A DNA stretch of 64,000 nt from Streptomyces naganishii JCM 4654 (GTDB lineage Bacteria > Actinomycetota > Actinomycetes > Streptomycetales > Streptomycetaceae): positions 186,001 through 250,000 of the forward strand of contig NZ_BMVF01000010.1 of NCBI RefSeq assembly GCF_014650575.1, given 5' to 3'. Position numbers and translations under genes: made by a program. Shown here piece after piece: positions 1 to 8,341 of this stretch (positions are counted from its first letter, which is position 1; each line of letters begins with the position of its first letter). The notes beneath the pieces are model-generated. The model was not told the DNA's origin. It saw nothing but the letters and a program-made list of their open reading frames with translations, and made no database searches.

Positions 1-228
1 CTCGCCGGGGGCCGCCGGGGCCGTCACCACGGTCACGCCGGTCGCGAACTGCCCGAGCACGCGCCGGAACTCGCCCTGGTCGACCGGCGCCCGCTCGTCC
101 TCGCGCACGCAGCGCAGCTCCGGGCGGGGCAGCGGGTCCACGGGCCGCTCGGCGCCCGCGCCCGTCCTCAGCCTGAGATAGCGGACGGCGGCCTCGGCCA
201 TTCCTGCTTGTCCCATCACGTCCACCAT
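1..228 (-). CDS. Flavin reductase-like FMN-binding protein, N-terminal part (cut by window edge)
   Basis: Only the first 76 codons lie in the window; the gene continues off the left edge. The stretch FRRVLGQFATGVTVVT near residues 54-69 is the opening signature of the flavin reductase-like FMN-binding family, whose members often supply reduced flavin to two-component monooxygenases. The partner enzyme is not visible here. In-frame ATGs lie at 228, 216 and 201; none has a strong Shine-Dalgarno, so the exact start is uncertain. A perfect 15-bp palindrome sits 6-20 bases upstream of the first ATG, which places this gene in the same presumed regulon as its catabolic neighbours. Confidence 0.75.
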   Translation of the reverse strand, partial: MVDVMGQAGMAEAAVRYLRLRTGAGAERPVDPLPRPELRCVREDERAPVDQGEFRRVLGQFATGVTVVTAPAAPGE

Positions 229-233
229 TGAAG

Positions 234-248
234 CTGACGCAGCGTCAG
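234..248. promoter_or_regulatory. Operator palindrome 1 (CTGACGCAGCGTCAG)
   Basis: Perfect 15-bp palindrome just upstream of the flavin reductase gene (minus strand). It is one of eleven related sites in this window. Binding of a TetR-type repressor is an inference from size and symmetry. Confidence 0.75.
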
Positions 249-279
249 ATAGTAAGCCCCAGGACCGGCCCGGCGGACC

Positions 280-1104
280 TCACCGGCCGGTGAACTTCGG
301 CTCCCTGCGCTCCACGAAGGCCGCCACGCCCTCCCGGGCGTCCGCCGTCGTCATGTTGACCTCCTGCGCGGCGGCCTCGGCGGCGAAGGCGGCGGCGCGG
401 TCGCCGTCGAGGGAGGCGTTCACCAGCTGCTTGGTGAGCGCCAGCGCGCGCGTCGGCCCGGCGGCCAGGCGTGCCGCCCACGCCCCCGCCGTCGCCGCCA
501 GCTCCCCGTCCGGGACCACCCGGTTGACCAGGCCCAGCCGTTCGGCGTCCGCCGCGGGCAGCGCGTCCGCGAAGAACATCAGCTCCTTCGCGCGCCGCTG
601 GCCCACGAGCCGGGGCAGCAGGTACGCGCCGCCCCCGTCCGGTACGAGCCCGCGCCGCGCGAACACCTCCACGAACCGCGCGGACTCCCCCGCCAGGACC
701 AGATCGCAGGCGAACGCGAGATGGGCGCCGAGCCCGGCCGCCACGCCGTTCACCGCCGCGATCACCGGCTTCTCGCAGTCCAGTACGGCGGCGATGAGCC
801 GCTGGGCGCCCAGGCGCAGCATCCGGGCCACGTCCCCGGCCGCCCGGGCCACGTCCACGGCCACCCGGTCCCCGCCCCCGGCGCCGGCGCGCAGGTCCGC
901 TCCCGCGCAGAAGCCGCGGCCCGTCCCCGTCAGGACGACCGCCCGTACGTCCGGGTCGGCGCAGGCGCCGTCGAGGTGGGCGATCAGACGGTCCCGGTCG
1001 GCGGGGGCGAGCGCGTTCAGGGCCTCGGGGCGGTCGAGGGTCAGGTGCAGGACCTGCCCGCGGACCTCCCGCCGTACGCCCACGGCCCCCGTCTCCCGCG
1101 TCAC
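280..1104 (-). CDS. Enoyl-CoA hydratase/isomerase family protein, PaaG-like
   Basis: Crotonase-fold protein of 274 aa acting on acyl-CoA thioesters in the cytoplasm. Oxyanion-hole segments GRGFCAGADLR and AAVNGVAAGLGAHLAFACDL are visible. The second acid position reads RRGLVPDGGG, with Asp where classical hydratases have Glu. That pattern is typical of PaaG-type isomerases, so isomerisation or an unusual hydration is more likely than plain beta-oxidation. The GTG start at 1104 overlaps the TGA of the upstream acyl-CoA synthetase (GTGA), implying translational coupling. An alternative GTG lies two codons upstream at 1110. The two genes form one operon behind operators 2 and 3. The substrate cannot be told from sequence. 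Confidence 0.88.
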   Translation of the reverse strand: MTRETGAVGVRREVRGQVLHLTLDRPEALNALAPADRDRLIAHLDGACADPDVRAVVLTGTGRGFCAGADLRAGAGGGDRVAVDVARAAGDVARMLRLGAQRLIAAVLDCEKPVIAAVNGVAAGLGAHLAFACDLVLAGESARFVEVFARRGLVPDGGGAYLLPRLVGQRRAKELMFFADALPAADAERLGLVNRVVPDGELAATAGAWAARLAAGPTRALALTKQLVNASLDGDRAAAFAAEAAAQEVNMTTADAREGVAAFVERREPKFTGR

Positions 1105-3413
1105 CGGCACACCGCCAGCGCGTCCAGCGCCACCGCGCCCTGGCCCCTGGGCAGGACCACCAGCGGGTTGATGTCCAGCTCGGCGAGGTCGCCGCCGAGC
1201 TCCAGCGCCATCCGCTGCACCCGCAGCACGACCTCGACCAGCGCCTCCACATCGGCCGGCGGCCGCCCCCGCACCCCGTCCAGCAGGGCCCGCCCCCGCA
1301 GTTCCGCGAGCATCGCGCGCGCCTGTTCCTCGCCGAAGGGCGGCACCCGCACCGCCGCGTCCCGCAGCACCTCGACGAGTACGCCCCCGAGCCCCACGGT
1401 CACCGTCGGCCCGAACAGCTCGTCGTGCGTGACGCCGACGACCATCTCCACGCCCCGCTCGACCATCTGGCACACCAGTACGCCGTCCAGCTCCACGCCC
1501 TCGTAACGGGCGGTGTCGGTCAGCTCCCGGTAGGCGTCCCGTACCTGGCTGGCCGAGGTCAGCCCGATCCGCACCAGGCCCAGCTCGGTCTTGTGCGCGA
1601 GCCGCGCGCCGGAGGCCTTCATCACCACCGGGTAGCCCACCTGCCCGGCCGCGCGCACAGCCGCCGCCGCGCTGGTCACCAGCTGCTCGCGCGGCACCCG
1701 GATGCCGTAGGCGCGCAGCAGCTGCTTGGCCGCGTGCTCGCTGAGCTGCTCGCCGGGCCGCATCAGCGCCGACGCCTTGCGGAAGGACGGCGAGGTGGTG
1801 CGGGGCGCCTCGTCGAAGGGGGAGCGGTACTCGCGTACGAAACGGTGGTGGCCGAGCCAGGCGCGTACGGCGGTGAGGCAGTTGCCCACCGTGCGGAAGG
1901 TGGCCACGCGGGAGGAGCCGAGCAGCACCTCGCGGTACGCCGCCTCGGTGCCGACCGGCGAGCCCCACACCACGCACACCAGCTTGTCGGTCCGCTCGGC
2001 CGCGTCCACGAGGTCGCGGACGAGCCGGTCGCTCAGCGGCGGGAAGGGGCCGGTGACCGGGCAGATCAGCACCCCGATCCCGGGGTCGGCGAGGATCGCG
2101 TCGATGATCTTCCGGCCGCGGCTGTCGCCGACCGGGTGGCCGCCGCTGTCGACGGGGTTGGCGACGTTCAGGAACTCCGGTATCCATTGGTGCAGTTCGG
2201 CCTGCCGGGCGTCGGACAGGGGCGGCAGCCGCAGCCCGGCCGCGGACGCCAGGTCCGCCACGTGGGCGCCGGTGCCGCCCGAGATGGAGTAGACGGCCAC
2301 ACCGTCGGCGAGCGGGGGGCGGGCCCGCGCGAGCAGGGCGGCGGTGTCCTGGAGTTCGTCCAGGCCGTCGACGCGGATCACGCCGTACTGCCGCATCGCC
2401 GCGTCCACGACGTCGTCCGCGCCGGTCAGCTTGCCGGTGTGCGAGGCGGCGGTGCGGGCGCCGGCCTCGGTGCGGCCGACCTTGACCGCGACCACGGGCA
2501 CCCCGCGCCGGGCGGCCCGGTCGGCCGCGAGCAGGAAGGCGCGGCCGTCCTTGAGGCCCTCGACGTACGCGGCGATGGCGCCGACCTCGGGACGCTCGGC
2601 GAAGTAGGAGATGAAGTCGGCGGTCTCCAGGTCGGCCTCGTTGCCGGTGGGGGCCCAGTGGGAGAGCCGGATGCCGAGCTCCTGGAGCGCGAAGACGGGC
2701 CGCCCCTGGTGTCCCGACTGGGTGATCAGGGCGATGGCCGGGCCGTCGAGGTCGGTGCGGAACTCCTCGAAGGCGTTGAGGTTGGTGTTCGGCCCGAGCA
2801 GCCGCATCCCGGACTCCCGTACGGCCGCCGCGAGCCGGTCCTGCGCGAGCGCCCCGGCCTCGCCGGTCTCCGCGAACCCGGAGGCGAAGGCGACCGCGAA
2901 CCTCGCCTTGGCCTCGCCGAGTTCCGCGATCACGGGCAGCGGGTCGGCGACCAGCAGCACGGCCAGGTCGACCTGCTCGGGCAGGGCGGCGACGGACGGC
3001 ACGCACGGGACGCCGAACACGGCCCCGCGGCTCGGATGCACCGGGTGCAGCCGTGCCCCCACGCGCTCGGCCCAGGCGAGCAGTTGCCGGGTGATGCCGG
3101 TGTTGGGCCGCCCCTCGGCGTCCGAGGCGCCGATCACGGCGACGGACTCGGGACGGAAGAAGCGGTCCAGGTCGGGCACGTCGGCGTGCAGCGGGCGGCC
3201 GCTGACGTCGAGTTCGGCGGCGACCGTGTTGCCGGACGCGCCGGGTGCGCCGGACGCGCCGGGTGCGCCGGACGCGCCGGGTGCGCCGGGATTGCCGGGG
3301 GCGTCCACCGCCCGGCCGTGGACGGTGACCGGCCCGGACCGCGGCTGCTCGCACGCGAGGACGCGGGCCCGGCGGGAGTCGGTGGTCAGGGTGCCGTGGG
3401 TTGATCCAAGCAT
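1101..3413 (-). CDS. Acyl-CoA synthetase, ADP-forming (acetate-CoA ligase type), fused subunits
   Basis: A 770-aa protein with the ADP-forming acyl-CoA ligase order: CoA-binding Rossmann domain (DRFFRPESVAVIGASDAEG), succinyl-CoA-ligase-like domains with the catalytic histidine segment ASHTGKLTG, and a C-terminal ATP-grasp domain (LSEHAAKQLLRAYGI, then PVVMKASG and HKTELG). It probably activates a carboxylic acid to its CoA ester with ATP. The ATG at 3413 is taken as start; an upstream in-frame ATG at 3470 would read through the operator zone. The N-terminal 60 residues are low-complexity, with a GAPGAS repeat, and may be dispensable; a later start is possible. It is first in an operon with the PaaG-like gene. 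Confidence 0.88.
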   Translation of the reverse strand: MLGSTHGTLTTDSRRARVLACEQPRSGPVTVHGRAVDAPGNPGAPGASGAPGASGAPGASGNTVAAELDVSGRPLHADVPDLDRFFRPESVAVIGASDAEGRPNTGITRQLLAWAERVGARLHPVHPSRGAVFGVPCVPSVAALPEQVDLAVLLVADPLPVIAELGEAKARFAVAFASGFAETGEAGALAQDRLAAAVRESGMRLLGPNTNLNAFEEFRTDLDGPAIALITQSGHQGRPVFALQELGIRLSHWAPTGNEADLETADFISYFAERPEVGAIAAYVEGLKDGRAFLLAADRAARRGVPVVAVKVGRTEAGARTAASHTGKLTGADDVVDAAMRQYGVIRVDGLDELQDTAALLARARPPLADGVAVYSISGGTGAHVADLASAAGLRLPPLSDARQAELHQWIPEFLNVANPVDSGGHPVGDSRGRKIIDAILADPGIGVLICPVTGPFPPLSDRLVRDLVDAAERTDKLVCVVWGSPVGTEAAYREVLLGSSRVATFRTVGNCLTAVRAWLGHHRFVREYRSPFDEAPRTTSPSFRKASALMRPGEQLSEHAAKQLLRAYGIRVPREQLVTSAAAAVRAAGQVGYPVVMKASGARLAHKTELGLVRIGLTSASQVRDAYRELTDTARYEGVELDGVLVCQMVERGVEMVVGVTHDELFGPTVTVGLGGVLVEVLRDAAVRVPPFGEEQARAMLAELRGRALLDGVRGRPPADVEALVEVVLRVQRMALELGGDLAELDINPLVVLPRGQGAVALDALAVCR
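3231..3284. repeat. 18-bp tandem repeat, three perfect copies
   Basis: The unit GCCGGACGCGCCGGGTGC occurs three times in a row inside the acyl-CoA synthetase gene and encodes its Gly-Ala-Pro-Ser-rich N-terminal linker. It is length-variable sequence by nature, which suits a disordered spacer. Confidence 0.9.
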
Positions 3414-3470
3414 CGTTCCGCCCGCTCCTGTCCTGACGGCTACGTGGCAGCGCGACAGCGACACACACAA

Positions 3471-3485
3471 CTGACGCCATGTCAG
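3471..3485. promoter_or_regulatory. Operator palindrome 2 (CTGACGCCATGTCAG)
   Basis: Near-perfect copy of the 15-bp regulon palindrome, 58 bases upstream of the acyl-CoA synthetase start. Its centre lies 24 bp from that of operator 3. Confidence 0.7.
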
Positions 3486-3494
3486 ATTACTGAA

Positions 3495-3509
3495 CTGACA
3501 CAGCGTCAG
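3495..3509. promoter_or_regulatory. Operator palindrome 3 (CTGACACAGCGTCAG)
   Basis: Second copy in the same promoter gap. The pair with operator 2 suggests cooperative or dimer-of-dimers binding upstream of the acyl-CoA synthetase operon. Confidence 0.7.
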
Positions 3510-3551
3510 GAAATGGTCGTGCAGGCAAAGAACCGGGGGAGATGCCCCGGG

Positions 3552-4775
3552 TCACCCGGGAAGCCGGGAGATCCCCCGCCCGTCCCCATCCCCTTCCCCG
3601 CCCGCGCTCTTGGCGATCGCCTTGGCGATCTTCTCCGCGTCGATGGCCAGTTCGCGGAGCATGCCGCTGATCGGGTTCGTGAAGCCGGTGAAGTACAGGC
3701 CGGGCGCGCCGGGCGGGGTGTGCGCGCCGTGCACCGCGGGTCTGCCGCGCGAGTCCAGTACGCCGAGGTGGCCCACCAGGCCCTCCAGGGCGCGCACGTA
3801 GCCGGTGGCCGCGATGACGGCGTCCGGCTCGATACGGCTGCCGTCGGCGAGGACGACCTTGCCGTCCTCGAAACCGTCCACCGCCGCCACGACCTCCACC
3901 CGACCCCGACGCACCGCGTCGATCAGGCCGACGTCCTGCACCGGGATCGAACCCTCGTTGACCCGTGAGTACAGGCCCGTCTCGGGCCGGGGCAGGCCGT
4001 GCGCCGACAGGTCCGGCACGCTCAGCTTCGCCAGTGGCCGGGCCAGCCGGTCGACCAGGGCGACCGGGAGCCTGCGGCACAGCACACCCGTGTACTGCGC
4101 GGCCCACCCGGCCGTCGAGCGGCGCACGATGTGCGGCGGGGTGCGCACGGCCAGCCGCACCCGCGCGGCCCCGCCCTCCACCAGGTCGACGGCGATCTCG
4201 GCGCCGGTGTTGCCGACTCCGACGACCAGGACGTCCCGGCCGGCGTAGGGGCCGGGGTCGCGGTACGCGGACGCGTGCAGGAACTCGCCGGAGTACGTGT
4301 CGCGGCCCGGCCAGTCGGGCACACGGGGCGTGTGGTTGTGGCCGGTGGCGACGACCACCGCGCCGCCGGTCAGCTCCCGCCCGCCGCTGGCGCGCAGCAG
4401 CCAGCCGGTGCCGTCGGCGGTGCGCTCGACGCGGGACACCTCGACCCCGGTGACGATCTCCAGCTCGTGGTGCTCGGCGTACTTCTCCAGGTAGCGGACC
4501 ACGTCGTCGCGTGCCACCCACCGGCCGAACCGGCGGGGTACCGGCAGCCCGGGCAGGGCCGACAGGCGCCGGGTGGTGTGCAGGCGCAACCGGTCGTAGT
4601 GGCCGCGCCAGGAGGCGCCGACCCGGTCGGACCGCTCCAGCACGACGGCGCGTATGCCCCGCGTGCGCAGCGCGTACGCGACGGCGAGACCGCCGGGGCC
4701 ACCGCCGATGACGTAGACGGGGCGGTCGGCGTGCGGTGCGGTGAAGGGTGTGGAGGAGTCGGACGAGTCGGTCAT
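3552..4775 (-). CDS. FAD-dependent flavin monooxygenase (FMO/YUCCA-like)
   Basis: A 407-aa two-dinucleotide-fold oxidoreductase. The FAD site VIGGGPGG is at residues 23-29 and the NAD(P)H site VLVVGVGNTGAE begins near residue 182. FLHASAY just before it resembles the FMO identifying motif, and DAVIAATGY near the C-terminus is the second FAD-contact motif. The family oxygenates soft nucleophiles or does Baeyer-Villiger-type chemistry. The substrate is unknown. The ATG at 4775 is chosen because the FAD motif follows at the normal distance; no strong ribosome-binding site is seen. It diverges from the DoxX-like gene across operator 4, so it probably belongs to the same catabolic regulon. Confidence 0.88.
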   Translation of the reverse strand: MTDSSDSSTPFTAPHADRPVYVIGGGPGGLAVAYALRTRGIRAVVLERSDRVGASWRGHYDRLRLHTTRRLSALPGLPVPRRFGRWVARDDVVRYLEKYAEHHELEIVTGVEVSRVERTADGTGWLLRASGGRELTGGAVVVATGHNHTPRVPDWPGRDTYSGEFLHASAYRDPGPYAGRDVLVVGVGNTGAEIAVDLVEGGAARVRLAVRTPPHIVRRSTAGWAAQYTGVLCRRLPVALVDRLARPLAKLSVPDLSAHGLPRPETGLYSRVNEGSIPVQDVGLIDAVRRGRVEVVAAVDGFEDGKVVLADGSRIEPDAVIAATGYVRALEGLVGHLGVLDSRGRPAVHGAHTPPGAPGLYFTGFTNPISGMLRELAIDAEKIAKAIAKSAGGEGDGDGRGISRLPG

Positions 4776-4884
4776 GAGCGCGAGCGTAATCCGGCACCCC
4801 GTTGATGGGTCTCGGTCAAGACCGGAATTGGTTGCGGATTGATCACGGGTGAGTGGTGAAAGGGAGATGAGTGGGGAGGAGCGG

Positions 4885-4920
4885 CGGTCTGGCGGACGGT
4901 CTGGCGGGCGGTCTGGCGGA
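4885..4920. repeat. 12-bp tandem repeat in a promoter gap
   Basis: Three copies of CGGTCTGGCGG(A/G) sit immediately upstream of operator 4, between the divergent monooxygenase and DoxX-like genes. Function unknown. Confidence 0.85.
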
Positions 4921-4930
4921 CGGGATTGAG

Positions 4931-4945
4931 CTGACGTACCGTCAG
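4931..4945. promoter_or_regulatory. Operator palindrome 4 (CTGACGTACCGTCAG)
   Basis: 15-bp regulon palindrome in the gap between the monooxygenase (minus) and the DoxX-like gene (plus), 31 bases before the latter's ATG. Confidence 0.75.
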
Positions 4946-4976
4946 ATGCCGTTCGTCGGCGTCGGCGGGAGATCCC

Positions 4977-5429
4977 ATGGACACGATCTGGCTCACCGGT
5001 CCGCAGTGGCTGGCCGTGCTGCGCGTCGGACTCGGGCTGTGGTGGCTGGAGAGCTGGCGGCACAAGGACAGGAAGGGCTGGTTCGAGCGCGGCACCGGCA
5101 TCGCCTGGGCGGCGGACGTGGCCGCGAAGCACCGCTGGCCGGCCGTGCGGTCCGGCTTCGAGGCGGTCGTCGCGCCCCGGCCGAAGGCGATGGCGTACGT
5201 CGTCGTGTACGCCGAACTCGCGGTCGGCGCCGGTCTGGTGACCGGGTTCCTGACCCCGGTCGCGCTGGTCGGAGGTCTCGTCCTCAACCTCCTCTACTTC
5301 ACGCTCATGATCCACGACTGGGCCGAGCAGGGGCAGAACTCGATGATGGCCCTGATCTCGGTGGTGGGGCTGTTCGGCATGTGCTGGCAGACCTGGTCGG
5401 TGGACGCCGCGGCGGGGTGGTTCGGGTGA
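4977..5429 (+). CDS. DoxX-like small integral membrane protein
   Basis: A 150-aa protein with about four hydrophobic segments, including MAYVVVYAELAVGAGLVTGF and ALVGGLVLNLLYFTLMI. The overall plan matches DoxX/thiosulfate:quinone-oxidoreductase-like membrane proteins, whose role is often unknown outside sulfur oxidation. GGGAGA lies seven bases before the ATG. It is first in an operon with the DUF35 gene, whose GTG start overlaps its stop. The position behind operator 4 suggests a membrane-associated step or uptake function in the same catabolic programme; that is inference. Confidence 0.7.
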   Translation: MDTIWLTGPQWLAVLRVGLGLWWLESWRHKDRKGWFERGTGIAWAADVAAKHRWPAVRSGFEAVVAPRPKAMAYVVVYAELAVGAGLVTGFLTPVALVGGLVLNLLYFTLMIHDWAEQGQNSMMALISVVGLFGMCWQTWSVDAAAGWFG

Positions 5430-5899
5430 CCGGCGCCGACCGCTTCGACCTGCCCGAGCCCGACGCGTTCACCCGCGCCTACTGGGACGCGACGGCGAAG
5501 GGGCGGCTGCTGGTGCGGCGCTGCGGGGCGTGCGGGCTCGCGCACCATCCGCCGCGCGAGTTCTGCCCGTACTGCTGGAGCGAGGACGTGACCTGGGAGC
5601 CCGCGAGCGGCCGGGCGGCCCTCTACACGTGGTCCGTCGTCCACCGCAACGACCTGCCGCCCTTCTCGGCCCGTACGCCCTACGTCGCCGCCGTGGTCGA
5701 ACTGCCCGAGGGGCCGCGGATGATGACGGAGGTGGTGGGCGCCGGGGACGGAGGCGGGGGCCTGTGGGCCGGGATGGACCTGGAGGTGGCGTTCAGGGCG
5801 GTGGGGGAGCGGCGGGAACACGGGGAGAGGGGGGAGTACATGGTGCCGGTGTTCCGTCCGGTTTCCGGCGGCGGACGGGCGCGGGGCGTTGTTCAATGA
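5426..5899 (+). CDS. DUF35 OB-fold / zinc-ribbon protein (thiolase partner type)
   Basis: A 157-aa protein with an N-terminal rubredoxin-like zinc ribbon (CGACG ... CPYC, four cysteines), followed by the OB-fold core (ALYTWSVVHRNDLPPFSARTPYVAAVVEL). Such proteins pair with thiolase-like Ltp proteins and channel or bind the acyl-CoA. No thiolase lies beside it here; the nearest is at 11741-12913, separated by the accessory patch. The GTG start at 5426 overlaps the DoxX-like stop. The C-terminal 25 residues are Gly/Arg-rich and unlike the usual family end. Confidence 0.85.
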   Translation: MTGADRFDLPEPDAFTRAYWDATAKGRLLVRRCGACGLAHHPPREFCPYCWSEDVTWEPASGRAALYTWSVVHRNDLPPFSARTPYVAAVVELPEGPRMMTEVVGAGDGGGGLWAGMDLEVAFRAVGERREHGERGEYMVPVFRPVSGGGRARGVVQ

Positions 5900-5903
5900 A
5901 TCG

Positions 5904-6515
5904 ATGACCGCCAACCTCCGCGACCTCAAGATCCTGTCCACCGCGCGCGTGACCGGGAACGGGCTGCTGCTGCGCCCCTGGGACCCGGACTCCGGCGCGG
6001 ACGTCGAGGCGTGGCTGCGCGGCAACACCGACCCGGAGTTCCGCCGCTGGAACACCCCGATCACCCCGGTCACCGACCGGGCCGCCGCCGAGGACTCGCT
6101 GCGGGTGCGCACCGCACGCGCGCTGGAGGGCTCCGCCGCGTCCTTCGTGATCGAGGACGCGGGCAGCGGTACGCCCCTCGGCCACATCGGGATCAACGAC
6201 ATCCGCCCCTTCATGGCCACCGCGCGAGTCGGCTACTGGGTGCTGCCCGAGGCGCGCGGCCACGGCGTGGCCACCCGGGCCCTCGGTCTGGTGGCCGACT
6301 GGGGCTTCGGCGAACTCGGCCTGCACCGCATGGAGTTGGACCACGCGGTCGGCCACGAGGTGTCCTGCCGGGTCGCCGAGCGGTGCGGCTTCCGCTACGA
6401 GGGGACCATGCGCGGCGCGGTCTTCCAGGCGGGCCGCAAAGACGCCTGGCGCGACGCCCACCTGCACGCCCGCCTCGCCACGGACCCGGCCCCGAAGCCG
6501 CACCCGAAGCGGTGA
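5904..6515 (+). CDS. GNAT family N-acetyltransferase (RimJ/RimL type)
   Basis: A 203-aa GNAT protein. The acetyl-CoA-binding motif LPEARGHGVATRALGLVADW and the later CRVAERCGFRYEGTMRGA segment are typical of the RimJ/RimL subgroup, which acetylates protein N-termini or small amines. The ATG at 5904 is taken as start, four bases after the DUF35 stop; an in-frame TTG lies 15 bases upstream. No operator of the catabolic regulon lies directly before it, but it could be read through from the DUF35 operon. Substrate unknown. Confidence 0.85.
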   Translation: MTANLRDLKILSTARVTGNGLLLRPWDPDSGADVEAWLRGNTDPEFRRWNTPITPVTDRAAAEDSLRVRTARALEGSAASFVIEDAGSGTPLGHIGINDIRPFMATARVGYWVLPEARGHGVATRALGLVADWGFGELGLHRMELDHAVGHEVSCRVAERCGFRYEGTMRGAVFQAGRKDAWRDAHLHARLATDPAPKPHPKR

Positions 6516-6632
6516 CCGAGGCCGCACCCGAAGCCGCGACCGCGACCACGACGGATCCGCGACCGTGGCCACGGCTGCCTCCACCCGGCGAAATTCGGAG
6601 GCGCGCGGGAGACAGGGCACGGACCATGGGGC

Positions 6633-7496
6633 ATGCCCACTACTCACGACTGGTACCTGACCGGCGACCTCGAGGAATTCCTGTCCCGCGCCGGTGACTT
6701 CCTGCGCTCCCGCCCCGCCCGGCACACGGTGCACCTCACCGTCACGGAGAGCCTGCGCGCCCGCGGCGGCCGCGTGTACGGCGACGCGGCACCGGAGTTC
6801 GGCGTGCTGGAGGACACGGACGGCGTCCGCGCCACCTTCTTCCGTACGCCACCGCACCCGCTCGCCGTGACCTCGCTGACCGGGGAGGAGGCCGAGGCGC
6901 TGGCGGACGTACTGGCACAGGCGGGCCGGACGCTGTCCGGCGTCAACGCCGACCCCGAAACCGCCGCCGCGTTCGCCGCCGCCTGGGAGCGCCGCACCGG
7001 TGCCACGAGCGCCGTCCACCAGCGGATGCGGCTGTACCGGCTCGGCGAGCTGACCGCCCCCGGACCGGTGCCCCCGGGCCGCGCGCGGGTGGCCGGGGCG
7101 GCCGACCGCGACCGCCTGGCCCGGTGGTACGAGGAGTTCTGCGCCGCCGTGGGGGAGACCGCGGCCCGGGACCCGCTGGAGTGGGCGGACGACCGGGTCG
7201 AGCGCGGCGACATGACCTTCTGGGAGGAGCCCGGCGGGGAGCCCGTCGCCATGGCGGGTACGTCCCCGAAGGTCGCCGGCCAGGTGCGCGTGGTCGGCGT
7301 CTACACCCCGGCCGGACTGCGCGGCCGAGGCTACGCGGGCGCCGTCACGACGGAGGTCAGCCGCTCCGCCCGGTCCTCCGGCGCGAACGAGGTCCTCCTC
7401 TTCACCGACCTCGCCAACCCCACCAGCAACAGCCTCTACCAGCGAATCGGGTACCGCCCGGTCTCCGACTTCGCGGTCCACACCTTCACCGGCTGA
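6633..7496 (+). CDS. GNAT family N-acetyltransferase (FR47-like)
   Basis: A 287-aa protein with a divergent N-terminal half and a C-terminal GNAT domain. The acetyl-CoA motif is VYTPAGLRGRGYAGAVTTEVS and the closing segment is LFTDLANPTSNSLYQRIGYRPV, characteristic of the FR47-like subgroup. It ends sixteen bases before the convergent Uma2 remnant. Substrate unknown. Confidence 0.85.
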   Translation: MPTTHDWYLTGDLEEFLSRAGDFLRSRPARHTVHLTVTESLRARGGRVYGDAAPEFGVLEDTDGVRATFFRTPPHPLAVTSLTGEEAEALADVLAQAGRTLSGVNADPETAAAFAAAWERRTGATSAVHQRMRLYRLGELTAPGPVPPGRARVAGAADRDRLARWYEEFCAAVGETAARDPLEWADDRVERGDMTFWEEPGGEPVAMAGTSPKVAGQVRVVGVYTPAGLRGRGYAGAVTTEVSRSARSSGANEVLLFTDLANPTSNSLYQRIGYRPVSDFAVHTFTG

Positions 7497-7511
7497 CCCG
7501 GCCGGCGGCCC

Positions 7512-8080
7512 TCATCGCCGCTCGCCGCCTCCTTCTTCGTAGCGAGGCAGACCCTCGGTGGAGATGGTCCAGTCCCCGATGGTGACGTCCTCGCCGTAGA
7601 CGAAGTCCTTGCGAGTGGCGTAGCGGGGGCCGTCGGGGGTGGGGTGGATGTCGGTGAGAACGGCGCCGGTGCCGGTGCGGGGGTAGACCGGGATGCCGAT
7701 CAGGGGGTAGTCGCGCATCTTGGTGACCCAGTCGTTGTCCGGGTTGGACCGGGAGACGATCTCAATGGCGGCGACGAGCGTACGAGGTCGAAGGGCCCTT
7801 CTCCCTCCATGTCCGCCTCGGCGATCACCATGATGTCGGGGCGGCGCATGATGCCTTCGGATTCGTCCTCCACGTATGGCACTCCCGTGTGGGCCACGAT
7901 TTCCTGCGGCATCGCCTTCTCCAGGCGTTTCCGGATGCGCACAGTGGTCAGCGCATGCAGACCGCCGGGGTCCCTCAGATCGTGAACGAGTCCTTCCCCG
8001 GCGATCTCGAACCGGCCGGGGAGGGCGTCGTCCACGGACTGAACGAAGGCGCGCAAGGTCTGGTAGACGTGTGAGGACAA
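7512..8080 (-). pseudogene. Uma2-family (DUF820) nuclease-like gene, frameshifted
   Basis: The N-terminal half reads from 8080 to about 7785 (PGRFEIAGEGLVHDL ... RRPDIMVIAEAD). It then continues in another frame as RTLVAAIEIVSRSNPDNDW to the stop at 7512. The combined product matches the Uma2 family (PD-(D/E)xK-like fold, very common in Streptomyces, function poorly known). One base seems missing near 7783-7790: the total length is 569, one short of 190 codons. It is either a recent pseudogene or a sequencing error. It lies next to a toxin-antitoxin-like pair. Confidence 0.8.
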
Positions 8081-8083
8081 GGC

Positions 8084-8341
8084 TCAGAAGCCCAGGTAGG
8101 TGATCTGGACGACGTAAACGCGTTCGCTGCGTACGACAACCTGGTAACCGAACCAACCGCCGGAGACGATGATTTCGCCGCCCTTCGGGTCGATTCCTTC
8201 GTGGGCCCGGCCGTGAATGTGGAGGGCCTCGGCCGCCCTGACAAGTTCGTCGGCCTTGCGTTCCACGGCGGTGAGGAAGTCCGCAGGGGCAGTACGAGCG
8301 GCTTCTTCGGCGCCGAAGGCGTACTCCCACTTCCAGCTCAC
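8084..8341 (-). CDS. Small RelE/ParE-like protein (possible toxin)
   Basis: An 85-aa protein. The predicted order is strand, two helices, then three strands (EIIVSGGWFGYQVVVRSERVYVVQITYLGF), which resembles RelE/ParE-superfamily toxins, but no catalytic residue is diagnostic. The GTG start overlaps the TGA of the upstream DUF6247-like gene (GTGA), the tight coupling usual for toxin-antitoxin operons. The toxin role is inferred from size, fold pattern and coupling. Confidence 0.6.
   Translation of the reverse strand: MSWKWEYAFGAEEAARTAPADFLTAVERKADELVRAAEALHIHGRAHEGIDPKGGEIIVSGGWFGYQVVVRSERVYVVQITYLGF

Noticed and set aside
280..3480. 1,066-codon minus-strand frame covering the acyl-CoA synthetase and hydratase as one protein
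   Set aside because: Only its last 274 codons (hydratase) are real; the rest is the wrong frame of the synthetase.
4022..5287. Short alternative frames around the monooxygenase and its upstream gap
   Set aside because: Pro/Arg-rich shadows; the real frame has both dinucleotide-binding motifs.
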